64,000 nt of DNA from Flagellimonas sediminis (GTDB lineage Bacteria; Bacteroidota; Bacteroidia; Flavobacteriales; Flavobacteriaceae): contig NZ_JAAAMI010000001.1 of the NCBI RefSeq assembly GCF_010500845.1, positions 930,001 to 994,000 on the forward strand. Reading direction: 5' to 3'. Positions 52,301-61,968 of the stretch are shown one piece after another (the first letter of the stretch is position 1; every line of letters begins with the position of its first letter). The translations under genes were made by a program, and so were the position numbers. The notes beneath the pieces were generated by a model. That model did no database searches. It worked only from the letters and a program-made list of their open reading frames with translations, and was not told the DNA's origin.

Positions 52301-53575
52301 ATGCAAATTTCTCATATCACTAAAAGAGATTTTAGTACCCAAACTTTTGATTTACACAAGATTACAAATGCGATCCTAAAGGCCATGACGGCTGTTGACC
52401 ATGGCCAGATCAACGATGCACAAACCATTGCTGGCAACGTGGAGCAGGCTTTGTTGGATAGAATGAAATTGAACGAGCACTATGTACCTACCGTAGAAGA
52501 AGTGCAGGACGTAGTGGAGAACGAACTCATGAACAGCGAGTTCCATGATGTAGCCAAAGCGTACATCATTTATAGGAACAAAAGGGCCCAAATGCGCCAG
52601 ACGGATATCTTTGAAAAGCGCATCAATCTAAAGCCCTATGAGTACCCTCAATTGTATGAATACGTGCCCGCCATTCGTCACTCCTATTGGATTCATACCG
52701 AATTCAATTTCACCAGCGATATCCAGGACTTTAAATCAGGGTTGACCGAAGTGGAACGTAGTGCGATCAAGAACACCATGTTGGCCATTTCTCAGATCGA
52801 GGTGGCTGTGAAATCGTTTTGGGGAGATATTTACCATCGTTTGCCCAAGCCGGAAATTGGTTCCGTTGGGGCCACTTTTGCAGAAAGTGAGGTAAGGCAC
52901 CACGATGCCTATTCCCATCTTTTGGAAATCTTGGGATTGAACCAGGAGTTCGAAAATTTGAAGAAAAAGCCGGTAATCATGAAAAGGGTGCAATATTTGG
53001 AGACGGCCCTTAAAAATGCCAAAAGCGAGAACAACCAGGAATATGCGGAATCCATTTTGCTCTTTTCATTGTTTATAGAGCACGTTTCCCTGTTCTCCCA
53101 GTTTCTGATCATCATGGCCTTCAATAAACACAAAAATGTGTTGAAGGGAATCTCCAATGTGGTGGAGGCCACTTCCAAGGAAGAACAGATCCACGGTGAT
53201 TTTGGTATCGATGTCATCAATATCATAAAAAAGGAACGTCCGGAGTGGTTTGATGCGGAATATAACAGCATGATCCAAGAAATCTGTGAAAACGCTTTTG
53301 AGGCCGAGAGCAAGATCGTGGACTGGATCTTTGAGGAAGGCGAACTGGATTTCCTACCTAAAGCTGTTGTAAACGAATTCATCAAGAACCGATTCAACAA
53401 TTCATTGGAAAGTATCGGAATCCCAAAAATATTCAAGATCGATCAAAAATTGTTGGCTCAGACAGAATGGTTTGACGACGAGATCATTGGAACCAAACAC
53501 GGGGACTTTTTCGTAAAAAGATCCATCAACTATAGCAAGAGAACACAAAGTATAACCAGCGACGACCTTTTTTAA
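52301..53575 (+). CDS. nrdB: ribonucleotide reductase small subunit with N-terminal ATP-cone
   Basis: 424 residues. Residues 1-95 form an ATP-cone domain (THITKRDFSTQTFDLHKI-like opening, PTVEEVQDVVE, AYIIYRNKR), and the ferritin-like radical subunit follows. Metal ligands are visible as E167, E197, H200, E260, E295 and H298, with a Tyr at position 204 in the usual radical place. Class I NrdB with ATP-cone is known from Leeuwenhoekiella blandensis, where dATP inhibits through this subunit; its metal site there is dimanganese. Here the same control is expected. Three bases separate it from nrdA. Confidence 0.94.
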   Translation: MQISHITKRDFSTQTFDLHKITNAILKAMTAVDHGQINDAQTIAGNVEQALLDRMKLNEHYVPTVEEVQDVVENELMNSEFHDVAKAYIIYRNKRAQMRQTDIFEKRINLKPYEYPQLYEYVPAIRHSYWIHTEFNFTSDIQDFKSGLTEVERSAIKNTMLAISQIEVAVKSFWGDIYHRLPKPEIGSVGATFAESEVRHHDAYSHLLEILGLNQEFENLKKKPVIMKRVQYLETALKNAKSENNQEYAESILLFSLFIEHVSLFSQFLIIMAFNKHKNVLKGISNVVEATSKEEQIHGDFGIDVINIIKKERPEWFDAEYNSMIQEICENAFEAESKIVDWIFEEGELDFLPKAVVNEFIKNRFNNSLESIGIPKIFKIDQKLLAQTEWFDDEIIGTKHGDFFVKRSINYSKRTQSITSDDLF

Positions 53576-53578
53576 ATT

Positions 53579-55369
53579 ATGGAGAACAACACCAACACCC
53601 CCAGCATTACCGAACAAAAAATAGACAAAGCCCAAAATCTTGTCAACGCCAGAAAGGATGCTTTGGCCAAAATCAAGACCAAGGAAGACCAAGGAGGTTT
53701 TGCATGGTTGAACGAGTATAGTCGCCAGTTTTTGGCATCGGGCTATCTGACCGAAGGGGTCACGCCAGAACAACGGATTCGCGAAATTGCAGATCGTGCC
53801 GAACAGATCTTGCAAATTCCAGGGTACGCCGATAAGTTTTACCATTATATGTCAGAAGGGTATTTTTCCTTGGCATCTCCAGTATGGTCCAACTTTGGAA
53901 AAAGACGTGGTTTGCCCATCAGCTGTTTTGGTTCGCACATTGATGATGACATGGGGAACATCCTGTACACTCAGTCAGAAGTGGGCATGATGTCCAAATT
54001 GGGTGGTGGAACCTCAGGGTATTTCGGAAAGATCCGGCACCGAGGGGCACCGGTAAAAAATAATGGACAGGCTTCGGGAGCAGTACACATTATGCAATTG
54101 TTCGAATCTATGGTGGATGTGGTTAGTCAAGGCTCCGTTCGTCGTGGCCGCTTTTCTCCATACCTTCCCATTGATCACAATGATATCATGGAGTTTTTGG
54201 AAATCGGTACCGAAGGTAACCCTATCCAACAATTGACGCATGGCGTAACCGTAACCAACCAGTGGATGGAGGAAATGATTGCCGGTGATGTGGACAAAAG
54301 GACCATTTGGGCCAAAGTATTGCAACGCAGAGGGGAGATGGGGTATCCATACATTTTCTTCTCTGACAATGCCAACAATGGTGCCGTGGATGTATACAAG
54401 GACAAGGACCATAGGATTCATGCCAGTAACCTTTGTACGGAAATCATGTTGCCTTCCAATGATAATTGGTCGTTCGTTTGTGTGTTGTCCAGTATCAACG
54501 TTTTACATTTTGACAAATGGAAAAACACCGATGCGGTGGAGACCATGGTCTATTTCCTGGATGCCGTGATTACGGAGTTTGTGGAAAAACTGGAAGCGTA
54601 TCGGGATTCTTCTGATCGTGATGATAGACAAACCTTCCTTTTTATGGAAAGGGCCTATAATTTTGCCAAAGAAAACCGTGCTTTAGGATTGGGTGTATTG
54701 GGCTGGCACTCCTTGTTGCAGTCCAAAAGATTGGCTTTTGATAGTCAAGATGCCTATAACCTGAACAGTGAGATTTTTAGAACTATTAAAGAGCGTTCTT
54801 ACAAAGCATCGAGCGAGTTGGCCGAGCGTTTTGGCGAACCTGAAGTGTTGAAAGGGTACGGTAGAAGAAATGCCACTTTGAACGCTATTGCGCCAACCAC
54901 TTCCTCCGCATTTATTTTAGGGCAGGTATCCCAAGGTATAGAGCCGATTTGGTCCAACTGCTATGTAAAGGATATCGCCAAGATCAAGGTGACCATCAAA
55001 AACCCGTACTTGATGGACCTTTTGGAGGAAAAAGGACAGAACACCACTGAAGTATGGAAGAGCATCCGTGATATGGACGGTTCTGTACAGCACCTCGATT
55101 TTTTAACGGAGGAAGAAAAAGCCGTTTTCAAGACCTATTCTGAGTTGGATCAACTGGATATTATTTACCAAGCGGCAAACAGGCAGAACCATATTGACCA
55201 AGGGCAATCGGTGAACATCATCGTACACCCAGAAATGCCGACCAAGGAGATCAATAAGATTCACGTAACGGCCTGGAAACTTGGATTGAAATCGCTCTAC
55301 TACCAGCATAGCATGAACGCTGCCCAAAAATTCAAACAAAAGAAAGAATGTGCCAGTTGCGAAGCATAA
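53579..55369 (+). CDS. nrdA: ribonucleotide reductase large subunit, short form without ATP-cone
   Basis: Reduces ribonucleotides to deoxyribonucleotides with the NrdB radical. 596 residues, short because it lacks the N-terminal ATP-cone. Seen are the reducing cysteines in PISCFGSHI and SFVCVLSSINV, the catalytic loop NLCTEI with C286, the radical-transfer tyrosines in SLYYQH, and the C-terminal redox pair C591/C594 (CASCEA). Specificity is set by the dimer; activity control is moved to NrdB. Confidence 0.95.
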   Translation: MENNTNTPSITEQKIDKAQNLVNARKDALAKIKTKEDQGGFAWLNEYSRQFLASGYLTEGVTPEQRIREIADRAEQILQIPGYADKFYHYMSEGYFSLASPVWSNFGKRRGLPISCFGSHIDDDMGNILYTQSEVGMMSKLGGGTSGYFGKIRHRGAPVKNNGQASGAVHIMQLFESMVDVVSQGSVRRGRFSPYLPIDHNDIMEFLEIGTEGNPIQQLTHGVTVTNQWMEEMIAGDVDKRTIWAKVLQRRGEMGYPYIFFSDNANNGAVDVYKDKDHRIHASNLCTEIMLPSNDNWSFVCVLSSINVLHFDKWKNTDAVETMVYFLDAVITEFVEKLEAYRDSSDRDDRQTFLFMERAYNFAKENRALGLGVLGWHSLLQSKRLAFDSQDAYNLNSEIFRTIKERSYKASSELAERFGEPEVLKGYGRRNATLNAIAPTTSSAFILGQVSQGIEPIWSNCYVKDIAKIKVTIKNPYLMDLLEEKGQNTTEVWKSIRDMDGSVQHLDFLTEEEKAVFKTYSELDQLDIIYQAANRQNHIDQGQSVNIIVHPEMPTKEINKIHVTAWKLGLKSLYYQHSMNAAQKFKQKKECASCEA

Positions 55370-55390
55370 TGCTAACTACAACCTAAGCCA

Positions 55391-55425
55391 AAAAGAGGCC
55401 CGATACTTTCGAGGCCTCTTTTTTT
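55391..55425 (+). terminator. intrinsic terminator of nrdBA
   Basis: Stem AAAAGAGGCC/GGCCTCTTTT (55391-55400, 55413-55422), followed by TTT. Confidence 0.85.
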
Positions 55426-55622
55426 ACAAATGAAGGGTCAAAAAACAGATTTCTTCGGTGGGACTTTACTCTTCGAATAGTGTTTGGATTTCATTAGGAA
55501 ACCTCTTTTGACGTTAACTAATATTTGACATGGAAATCGGTCATTTTAACAAATCATTATCTATTTTCAGAATATAAAAATATCTATTTTAGGAGCTTTA
55601 AATTGATAATATCGTAAAATAT

Positions 55623-55937
55623 ATGGCCTATAATTTTTATATTACGTTTTTGATGATGATTTTGGGAGCATTCTTTGCATATGGTCAGGAAGATGTTTTA
55701 ACAGGGCCAAAGGCCAAAAACCGAAAACCATGGAAGAACCCTAAACCACAATCCATGTTGGTGATCAAAGATCATGACCATGAACCGTTAATGGGTCCGT
55801 TGGCAAAAAACCGAAGACCTTTTGAGGATGTATGTGAGACCATGCCCATTGTCTTTAGGGAAAGAAGAAAACTTACAGGTAGTTTGGCAAAAAACGCACG
55901 TCCGGAAAGAGGAAATTACTGGGAATCAGAAAAGTAG
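55623..55937 (+). CDS. small secreted protein with three GPxAKNxxP repeats
   Basis: 104 residues with a signal peptide (FLMMILGAFFAYGQ). The mature protein contains three copies of a short motif: TGPKAKNRKPW, MGPLAKNRRPF and TGSLAKNARPE, spaced 30-35 residues apart, with a His/Asp-rich part (IKDHDHEPL) between. No family recognised. It has its own promoter region and terminator. Possibly ligand- or partner-binding through the repeated motif. Confidence 0.68.
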   Translation: MAYNFYITFLMMILGAFFAYGQEDVLTGPKAKNRKPWKNPKPQSMLVIKDHDHEPLMGPLAKNRRPFEDVCETMPIVFRERRKLTGSLAKNARPERGNYWESEK

Positions 55938-55973
55938 TCTTCACAAAAGGATATCCAATCTTTTCAAAGATGT

Positions 55974-56001
55974 AAAGCTCGTCTTATTGGCGGGCTTTTT
56001 T
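55974..56001 (+). terminator. intrinsic terminator
   Basis: Stem AAAGCTCG/CGGGCTTT (55974-55981, 55991-55998) with one G-U pair, followed by TTT. Confidence 0.7.
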
Positions 56002-56186
56002 AAGGTAATCTCTTTGAAATCAATGGAATCGAGGGTTGTCACCTTTGATTTATCCAACATAGCTCCCCGAGAGGACAGAAATTAAAAGGCCGACTTTCAT
56101 CGTTAATCCGACGTTTCACAACATTTGATTGCTGTAATACAACATAACTTCCCTTTTTACGGGCGTTCTTGATATGTTTGGGTGGG

Positions 56187-56201
56187 TCTTACCGGGTAAG
56201 A
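56187..56201. promoter_or_regulatory. inverted repeat before the adhesin gene
   Basis: TCTTACC-G-GGTAAGA, a 7-bp perfect dyad ending 20 bases before the start codon at 56222. A possible operator; no factor is known. Confidence 0.35.
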
Positions 56202-56221
56202 TCGACCTCATCCGCTAAACT

Positions 56222-59200
56222 ATGAACATACCCCAACCTCGGAAAAAACCTAACCATTTCTTAGTGGCCCTGCTTTTTCTGCTTGCAATTATGCAAACAG
56301 GGTATGCGCAACTGTGCTCTGTGGATGCTGGTCCAGATCAAACCTTGACCCAGATTTCACCAGTGTTTTTGAATGCAGCTTCCCCCATAGCGGGCACAGG
56401 TACATGGACCCAACTTTCCGGTCCCTCCATAGTAAGCTTTGTGGATCCCAGCGACCCAAGTACAGAAGTTACAAATACGGCACCAGGCACTTATATTTTC
56501 GAATGGACCGTTTCAGATGCCACCTGTGATACCAATTCTAATACCGTTGGTGTTTCTATTGTTGGAGTGGATTTACAACTAGAGGCTTCGGCAAGTAACA
56601 CCTCTCCGGATATTGGTGATGTGGTATCATTTACCATCAATTTGAGCAATCTTGGTGATGTGGATGCCACTGGGGTTTCGGTAAGAAACTTGGTTCCGGT
56701 AGGATTTGGAAGTGTTACGGCCATCAATAATGGTGGAACTTTCAGTTTTGTAAGTCGAAACATTTCTTGGACCGGACTTACCGTTCCATTAGGCACCAAT
56801 ACCGTTTCACTAACTTTCAATGCTACCGCATTGACACCTACTGGAACATCTGGCGAGTATACCCATATAGCCCAAGTGACCGCTGCTGATCAATTTGATC
56901 TGGACAGTACTCCAAATAATGACGATGGCGATCAAAGCGAAGATGATGAAGCGTCAGTAACGGCCGCTCCCATACAAGCTGATTTGTCCTTGACTAAATC
57001 TGTAGTAGGTAATAACCTAAATCCGTATGTGGGTAGCCAAATAAGCTTTGAAATTTCTGTGACCAATTCCGGTCCCGATGATGCCACCAATGTGGTTGTG
57101 GTGGACCAACTATTGTCAGGTTTCAGTTTTGTTTCCTATACTGCTACCTCCGGAACTTATAGTTCTGCCAATGGATTTTGGCAAGTGGGGACACTGGCCA
57201 CCGGCACTACGGAAACATTGTTAATTAATGTTACTGTGAATCCTACCGGGAATTATACGAATACCTCCCAAGTGATAGCTTCCGATGCCTATGACCCAGA
57301 TTCCACTCCTGCAAATGGTGTTTCTTCCGAAGATGATCAAGGGGATATTTCAGTGGTGCCCGAAGAGGTCATCGACCTATCCCTTACCAAGACAATTGAC
57401 AAATCTCCACCTTTGGTGAGTGATAATGTACGGTTTACGATAACCGTTGCCAACGATGGACCAAGTGATGCCACCTCAGTTGAGGTAACCGATCTATTGC
57501 CTTCTGGCTACACCTATGTTTCCGATAATAGTGGGGGAAGTTATGATGAATTAACGGGAATTTGGGCAGTTGGTACCATTGTGAATGGAGCATCTCAAAG
57601 TTTAAGCATTTTGGCCAATGTAAACGCAAGTGGGAACTATGTGAATGTTGCCGAAATTACGGGTCATGACCAAACTGATGTGGATTCCACCCCAAATAAT
57701 AACGTTCTAGGGGAAGATGATCAAGATGAGGTGATTGTGAACCCTGATCCCATTGTAGATATTTCCGTGACGAAAACCGTGGATGAATTTATTCCTGAAG
57801 TGGGTTCGGAAATCGTGTTTATCGTAACGGTGAACAATGCCGGACCAAGTGATGCCACCAATGTTGTAATAACCGATGTGTTGGCTTCCGGATATCAATT
57901 TGTAAGCGCCAACCCTTCCGTCGGCACCTATAACGCAACCAATGGTTCTTGGACCGTTGGCGGTTTGGCCAATGGCGTTTCGGAAACCTTGGATATTACA
58001 GTAGAAGTTTTGCCAGCTGGGGTTTATTCCAATACTGCTGAACTGACCAGTGTCACCGAGGATGATGTAGATTCCACCCCAGGAAACAACAGCGAAGCAG
58101 AAGATGACCAACAGACCATAACGCCAGTTGTGGTGCCTGTTTCAGATCTTTTATTGCGCAAATCGGTGAATGTGTTGAGTCCCTATGTGGGGCAAGATGT
58201 GATTTTTACTATCAGCATAACCAATTATGGACCAAGTGATGCTACCGGTGTAGAAATCATGGACCAACTCCCAACAGGATATTCCTATGTCTCTCACAGT
58301 TCTACTGCAGGGATCTATAATGCTTCAACAGGAATTTGGGCCTTGAATGGAACCATGGCGGATGGAAATACCGAAACCTTGAATATTGTGGCAACCGTAA
58401 ATCCGGATGGAGACTATTTCAACGTAACGGAAGTTTTTGCTTCGGATAATTTGGATCCCAATTCTATCCCGAACAACAACAATTTCTTCGAGAACGATCA
58501 AGATAATGCAGGAACCACACCCATTCCTTCAGCAGATTTGAATTTGGATGTTTCCGTGGACAATACCACTCCTGATGTGGGAACCAATGTGACCTTTACC
58601 TTGACTTTATTGAACGAAGGACCCAGTGATGCCATTGGGGTAATGGTCCAAAATAGATTGCCTTCAGGATACACCTTTGTATCCGATGATTCCGCTGGAT
58701 CCTTTGACCCAAACAATGGCCGTTGGAATATTGGAAATATTGCCGCTGGTGCCCAATTGCAGTTGAACTTGGTGGTTCAGGTAAATCCTTCTGGGGATTA
58801 TAACAACATTGCCGAAGTAATTGCTGCCATTTTATTCGATTTGGATTCTACTCCAAATAACAATATGATTTCAGAGGATGATCAGGATGAACAGACGACC
58901 AACCCAAGGCATGTAACCGATATTTCCGTGACCAAAACGGCGGATAATATGAGTCCGGATGCCGGTTCAGAAATCGTGTTTACCATTGTGGCAGCCAATG
59001 ATGGGCCAAACGATGCCACCGGGTTGATCATAGAAGATCAATTGCCCAGTGGGTACAATTTTGTATCGGCAACCACAACCTCAGGGACGTATGATGAAAT
59101 TGCTGGGTCATGGGATTTGCCCAATTTGGCCAATGGAGCATCCGCAACCTTGGAGATTAGGGCCATGGTTCTTTCTTCAGGTTCCTATGTGAATACGGCG

Positions 59201-60364
59201 GAGTTGATCGCTTTGGACACGTATGATCCAGATTCTACCCCGAACAACAATTTAGGTTCCGAAGATGATCAATCAACGGTAATACCCGTTCCACAAGGAT
59301 TGTCAGACTTGTCTCTTTCCAAAACGGTGGACAATGCTTCTCCCAACGTGGGCGATGTGGTCAGGTTTGTCATCAGTGTGACCAACTACGGGCCCACCAA
59401 TGCTTCTGGAGTGATGGTAACCGATTTATTGCCTGAAGGCTTTAGTTATCAATCCCATTTTTCAACTGCCGGGGTTTACAATCCAAATTCTGGAGTTTGG
59501 AACATTAACAGAACAATTCTGAACCAGGATACGGAAAGTTTGGAGGTTTTGGCAGTTGTGAACGCTCCAACCGGTACTGAAGGTGAATATGTGAACCAAG
59601 CCTATATTACGGCTAGCAACTTTATGGATCCGGATAGTGATCCCTCCGTTGGTCCGGATGAAGATGATTTTCTGGACGGAATAGTCGATGATGACGAGGC
59701 CAGTGTTTCTGTAATTCCTCAAACTACGGATATATCCATCACCAAAACGGTGAACAATATGTCTCCGAGTATGGGCAATGAAGTGGTATTTACCATCACG
59801 GCAACCAATCAAGGAAATTTACCGGCAACTATCATCGGTATTGAAGATCAATTGCCTTCGGGATACGAATTTGTCAGTTCAGTGGCCTCTTTGGGAACCT
59901 TTGACAATTCTGGTATTTGGGAAATCACAATCTTACAACCAGATGAAATAGCAACTCTGGATATCACGGTCAAAGTCTTGGATATAGAAGATTATGTAAA
60001 CCGAGCCAGTTTGGCCTATGTGGATCAGTGGGACACCGACGAATCCAACAATATGGCCGAAGCTTATGTGGTGCCCACTTGTTTGGTGGTCTACAACGAG
60101 TTTTCACCCAATGGCGATGGGGTAAACGACTATTTCAAAATTGATTGTATTGCCCAATACCCGAACAATTCGTTGCAGGTGTACAACAGGTGGGGAAATA
60201 TTGTATTTGAGACCCGTTCTTACAAAAATGACTGGGATGGCACACCCAATGGCCGGGCCATTGTCCAAAAAGAGGACCAATTACCAGTTGGTACCTATTA
60301 CTATGTTTTGGATCTGGGTGACGGATCGGAACCGCGAACGGATTGGTTGTATATAAACAGATAA
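56222..60364 (+). CDS. giant DUF11-repeat surface adhesin with T9SS type B signal
   Basis: 1380 residues. After a signal peptide (to GYAQ) and an Ig-like start (CSVDAGPDQTLTQISPVF), nine DUF11-type repeats follow, each opening with D[IL]x[LV]xKxxxxxxPxVG and most ending in D(x)DSTPxNN...EDDQ, an Asp-rich likely calcium-binding loop. The C-terminus (EFSPNGDGVNDYFKI...WDGTP...YYYVLDLGDG) is a CHU_C/type B T9SS sorting domain. It should be exported by T9SS and anchored or released at the surface, perhaps for adhesion or gliding. The PorP/SprF gene follows. Confidence 0.93.
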   Translation: MNIPQPRKKPNHFLVALLFLLAIMQTGYAQLCSVDAGPDQTLTQISPVFLNAASPIAGTGTWTQLSGPSIVSFVDPSDPSTEVTNTAPGTYIFEWTVSDATCDTNSNTVGVSIVGVDLQLEASASNTSPDIGDVVSFTINLSNLGDVDATGVSVRNLVPVGFGSVTAINNGGTFSFVSRNISWTGLTVPLGTNTVSLTFNATALTPTGTSGEYTHIAQVTAADQFDLDSTPNNDDGDQSEDDEASVTAAPIQADLSLTKSVVGNNLNPYVGSQISFEISVTNSGPDDATNVVVVDQLLSGFSFVSYTATSGTYSSANGFWQVGTLATGTTETLLINVTVNPTGNYTNTSQVIASDAYDPDSTPANGVSSEDDQGDISVVPEEVIDLSLTKTIDKSPPLVSDNVRFTITVANDGPSDATSVEVTDLLPSGYTYVSDNSGGSYDELTGIWAVGTIVNGASQSLSILANVNASGNYVNVAEITGHDQTDVDSTPNNNVLGEDDQDEVIVNPDPIVDISVTKTVDEFIPEVGSEIVFIVTVNNAGPSDATNVVITDVLASGYQFVSANPSVGTYNATNGSWTVGGLANGVSETLDITVEVLPAGVYSNTAELTSVTEDDVDSTPGNNSEAEDDQQTITPVVVPVSDLLLRKSVNVLSPYVGQDVIFTISITNYGPSDATGVEIMDQLPTGYSYVSHSSTAGIYNASTGIWALNGTMADGNTETLNIVATVNPDGDYFNVTEVFASDNLDPNSIPNNNNFFENDQDNAGTTPIPSADLNLDVSVDNTTPDVGTNVTFTLTLLNEGPSDAIGVMVQNRLPSGYTFVSDDSAGSFDPNNGRWNIGNIAAGAQLQLNLVVQVNPSGDYNNIAEVIAAILFDLDSTPNNNMISEDDQDEQTTNPRHVTDISVTKTADNMSPDAGSEIVFTIVAANDGPNDATGLIIEDQLPSGYNFVSATTTSGTYDEIAGSWDLPNLANGASATLEIRAMVLSSGSYVNTAELIALDTYDPDSTPNNNLGSEDDQSTVIPVPQGLSDLSLSKTVDNASPNVGDVVRFVISVTNYGPTNASGVMVTDLLPEGFSYQSHFSTAGVYNPNSGVWNINRTILNQDTESLEVLAVVNAPTGTEGEYVNQAYITASNFMDPDSDPSVGPDEDDFLDGIVDDDEASVSVIPQTTDISITKTVNNMSPSMGNEVVFTITATNQGNLPATIIGIEDQLPSGYEFVSSVASLGTFDNSGIWEITILQPDEIATLDITVKVLDIEDYVNRASLAYVDQWDTDESNNMAEAYVVPTCLVVYNEFSPNGDGVNDYFKIDCIAQYPNNSLQVYNRWGNIVFETRSYKNDWDGTPNGRAIVQKEDQLPVGTYYYVLDLGDGSEPRTDWLYINR

Positions 60365-60366
60365 GG

Positions 60367-61308
60367 ATGGCAATTTTTACCATGAAACAAACAGTGAAAA
60401 TAGTAAGACAGCTTTGTTTGCCCATCCTTATGGTAGGGATGTGTTCGGTTTCGGCCCAGCAAGATCCCCAATTTACGCAATACATGTACAATACCATGAG
60501 TGTGAACCCTGCCTTTGCAGGTTCCAATGGTCACCTAACGGCCTTGCTGATGCATCGCTCGCAATGGGTCGGAATAAATGGTGCGCCCAATACCCAAGTA
60601 CTTTCGGTAGACGCTCCATTGGAGAACAAAATTGGCGTCGGTGGCATTTTGGCCCATGATGCCCTTGGACCTTCGTCAGAGACTTTTTTGGATGGGAATG
60701 TATCGTATACCATTCAACTGGACAGCACCAATAGACAGCTTTCCTTTGGATTGAAAGTGGGAGGGCGCATCTTTGATGTGGATTTCTCCAAAGGATTGAC
60801 GGAGGATTCCGATGTGGCTTTTCAGGACAATATCAAGAGCAAATTTTTCCCGACCATTGGTGCTGGGATCTATTATAATTCGGGCAAAGGCTACCTAGGT
60901 TTTGCCGTGCCCAATTTCTTTTCCCAAAAGCACTATGATGGACAAGAGCAGGAAATTGCCGCGGAGCGGTTGCATTATTATGTGATAGGAGGGAAGGTCA
61001 TGGACCTAACTCCAGAAGTAAAATTGAAACCTGCTTTCTTTGTGAAATGGGTACCCGGTGCCCCGATCATTGCGGATATTTCCATAAATGCCTTGCTCAA
61101 AGAAACTTTCACTTTTGGACTGGCCTACCGTTGGGATGATTCTTTCGCTACCTTGTTGGGAATGCAGATCAACCCAAACCTGAGCGCCGGATATGCGTAT
61201 GATCTTACCTCGTCCAACTTGGCAAGCTATACTGGTGGTTCCCATGAACTGTTCCTGCGGTATGAATTTAAAACCCCCAAAAAACAATTGGAAGAACCCA
61301 CTTTCTAG
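60367..61308 (+). CDS. PorP/SprF family outer-membrane protein
   Basis: 313 residues from the ATG at 60367; an ATG at 60382 is the alternative and gives a compact signal peptide (MKQTVKIVRQLCLPILMVGM...SAQ). The QQDPQFTQYMYNTMSVNPAFAGSNG opening is the family hallmark, followed by about a 12-14-strand beta-barrel. SprF-type proteins are needed for secretion of type B T9SS cargo such as SprB. Here it pairs with the adhesin gene two bases upstream. Confidence 0.93.
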   Translation: MAIFTMKQTVKIVRQLCLPILMVGMCSVSAQQDPQFTQYMYNTMSVNPAFAGSNGHLTALLMHRSQWVGINGAPNTQVLSVDAPLENKIGVGGILAHDALGPSSETFLDGNVSYTIQLDSTNRQLSFGLKVGGRIFDVDFSKGLTEDSDVAFQDNIKSKFFPTIGAGIYYNSGKGYLGFAVPNFFSQKHYDGQEQEIAAERLHYYVIGGKVMDLTPEVKLKPAFFVKWVPGAPIIADISINALLKETFTFGLAYRWDDSFATLLGMQINPNLSAGYAYDLTSSNLASYTGGSHELFLRYEFKTPKKQLEEPTF

Positions 61309-61386
61309 GTGTCATCTTCTTTGCTTCAAATAAGGCTGTGTAAATTGTCTGTATCTTTAGCATGAAAACTCCAAAACAATTGTTTT

Positions 61387-61968
61387 ATGGAAAGGAATGA
61401 ACTCTATCCCATCTTCTTAAAAGTATCCCAGCTCAATGTATTGATTGTGGGTGGAGGCAATGTTGGCCTGGAAAAACTGTCCTTTTTGCTAAAGTCCAGT
61501 CCCAATGCCCAAGTGCGGATGGTGGCCAAGGAGTTTTTGAAGGAAACGGTAGAACTGGCCCAAAAGCATTCCGTTGAATTGGTACAAGCGGCCTATCATA
61601 AGGAATTTTTGGAAGGGAAACACTTGGTGATTGCCTGTACCGATAATCCCAAAGTAAACGAAGAAGTGTATCACGATTGCCGGGAACGAAGCATTTTGGT
61701 AAACGTGGCGGATAATCCTCCTTTTTGCGATTTTTATATGGGCGGCATTGTGACGAAGGGCAATGTGAAGGTGGCCATTTCAACCAATGGAAAATCCCCG
61801 ACCACGGCTAAAAGATTACGTCAATTTTTTGAAGATGTGCTTCCAGATAACATAGATGACTTGGTACAAAACCTAAATGAATACCGTAAGACGCTCAAGG
61901 GCAATTTTGAGGAAAAGGTGGAAACCCTGAACGAGTTTACCAAGGGGCTCATCAACAAAAAGGACTAA
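61387..61968 (+). CDS. siroheme-pathway precorrin-2 dehydrogenase (CysG N-terminal type)
   Basis: 193 residues with the N-terminal NAD-binding fold (VLIVGGGNVGLEKLSFLL), VIACTDNPKVNEEVYHDC, VNVADNPPFCDFYMGGIVTKGNVKVAISTNGKSPTTAKRLRQFF, as in Met8/CysG-B dehydrogenase/ferrochelatase. It makes sirohydrochlorin and probably siroheme for sulfite or nitrite reductase. The 3' end overlaps the LytTR gene by four bases. Confidence 0.92.
   Translation: MERNELYPIFLKVSQLNVLIVGGGNVGLEKLSFLLKSSPNAQVRMVAKEFLKETVELAQKHSVELVQAAYHKEFLEGKHLVIACTDNPKVNEEVYHDCRERSILVNVADNPPFCDFYMGGIVTKGNVKVAISTNGKSPTTAKRLRQFFEDVLPDNIDDLVQNLNEYRKTLKGNFEEKVETLNEFTKGLINKKD

Noticed and set aside
55822-56085. Plus-strand frame overlapping the GPxAKN gene
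   Set aside because: It overlaps the better-supported signal-peptide gene in another frame and runs through a terminator hairpin.
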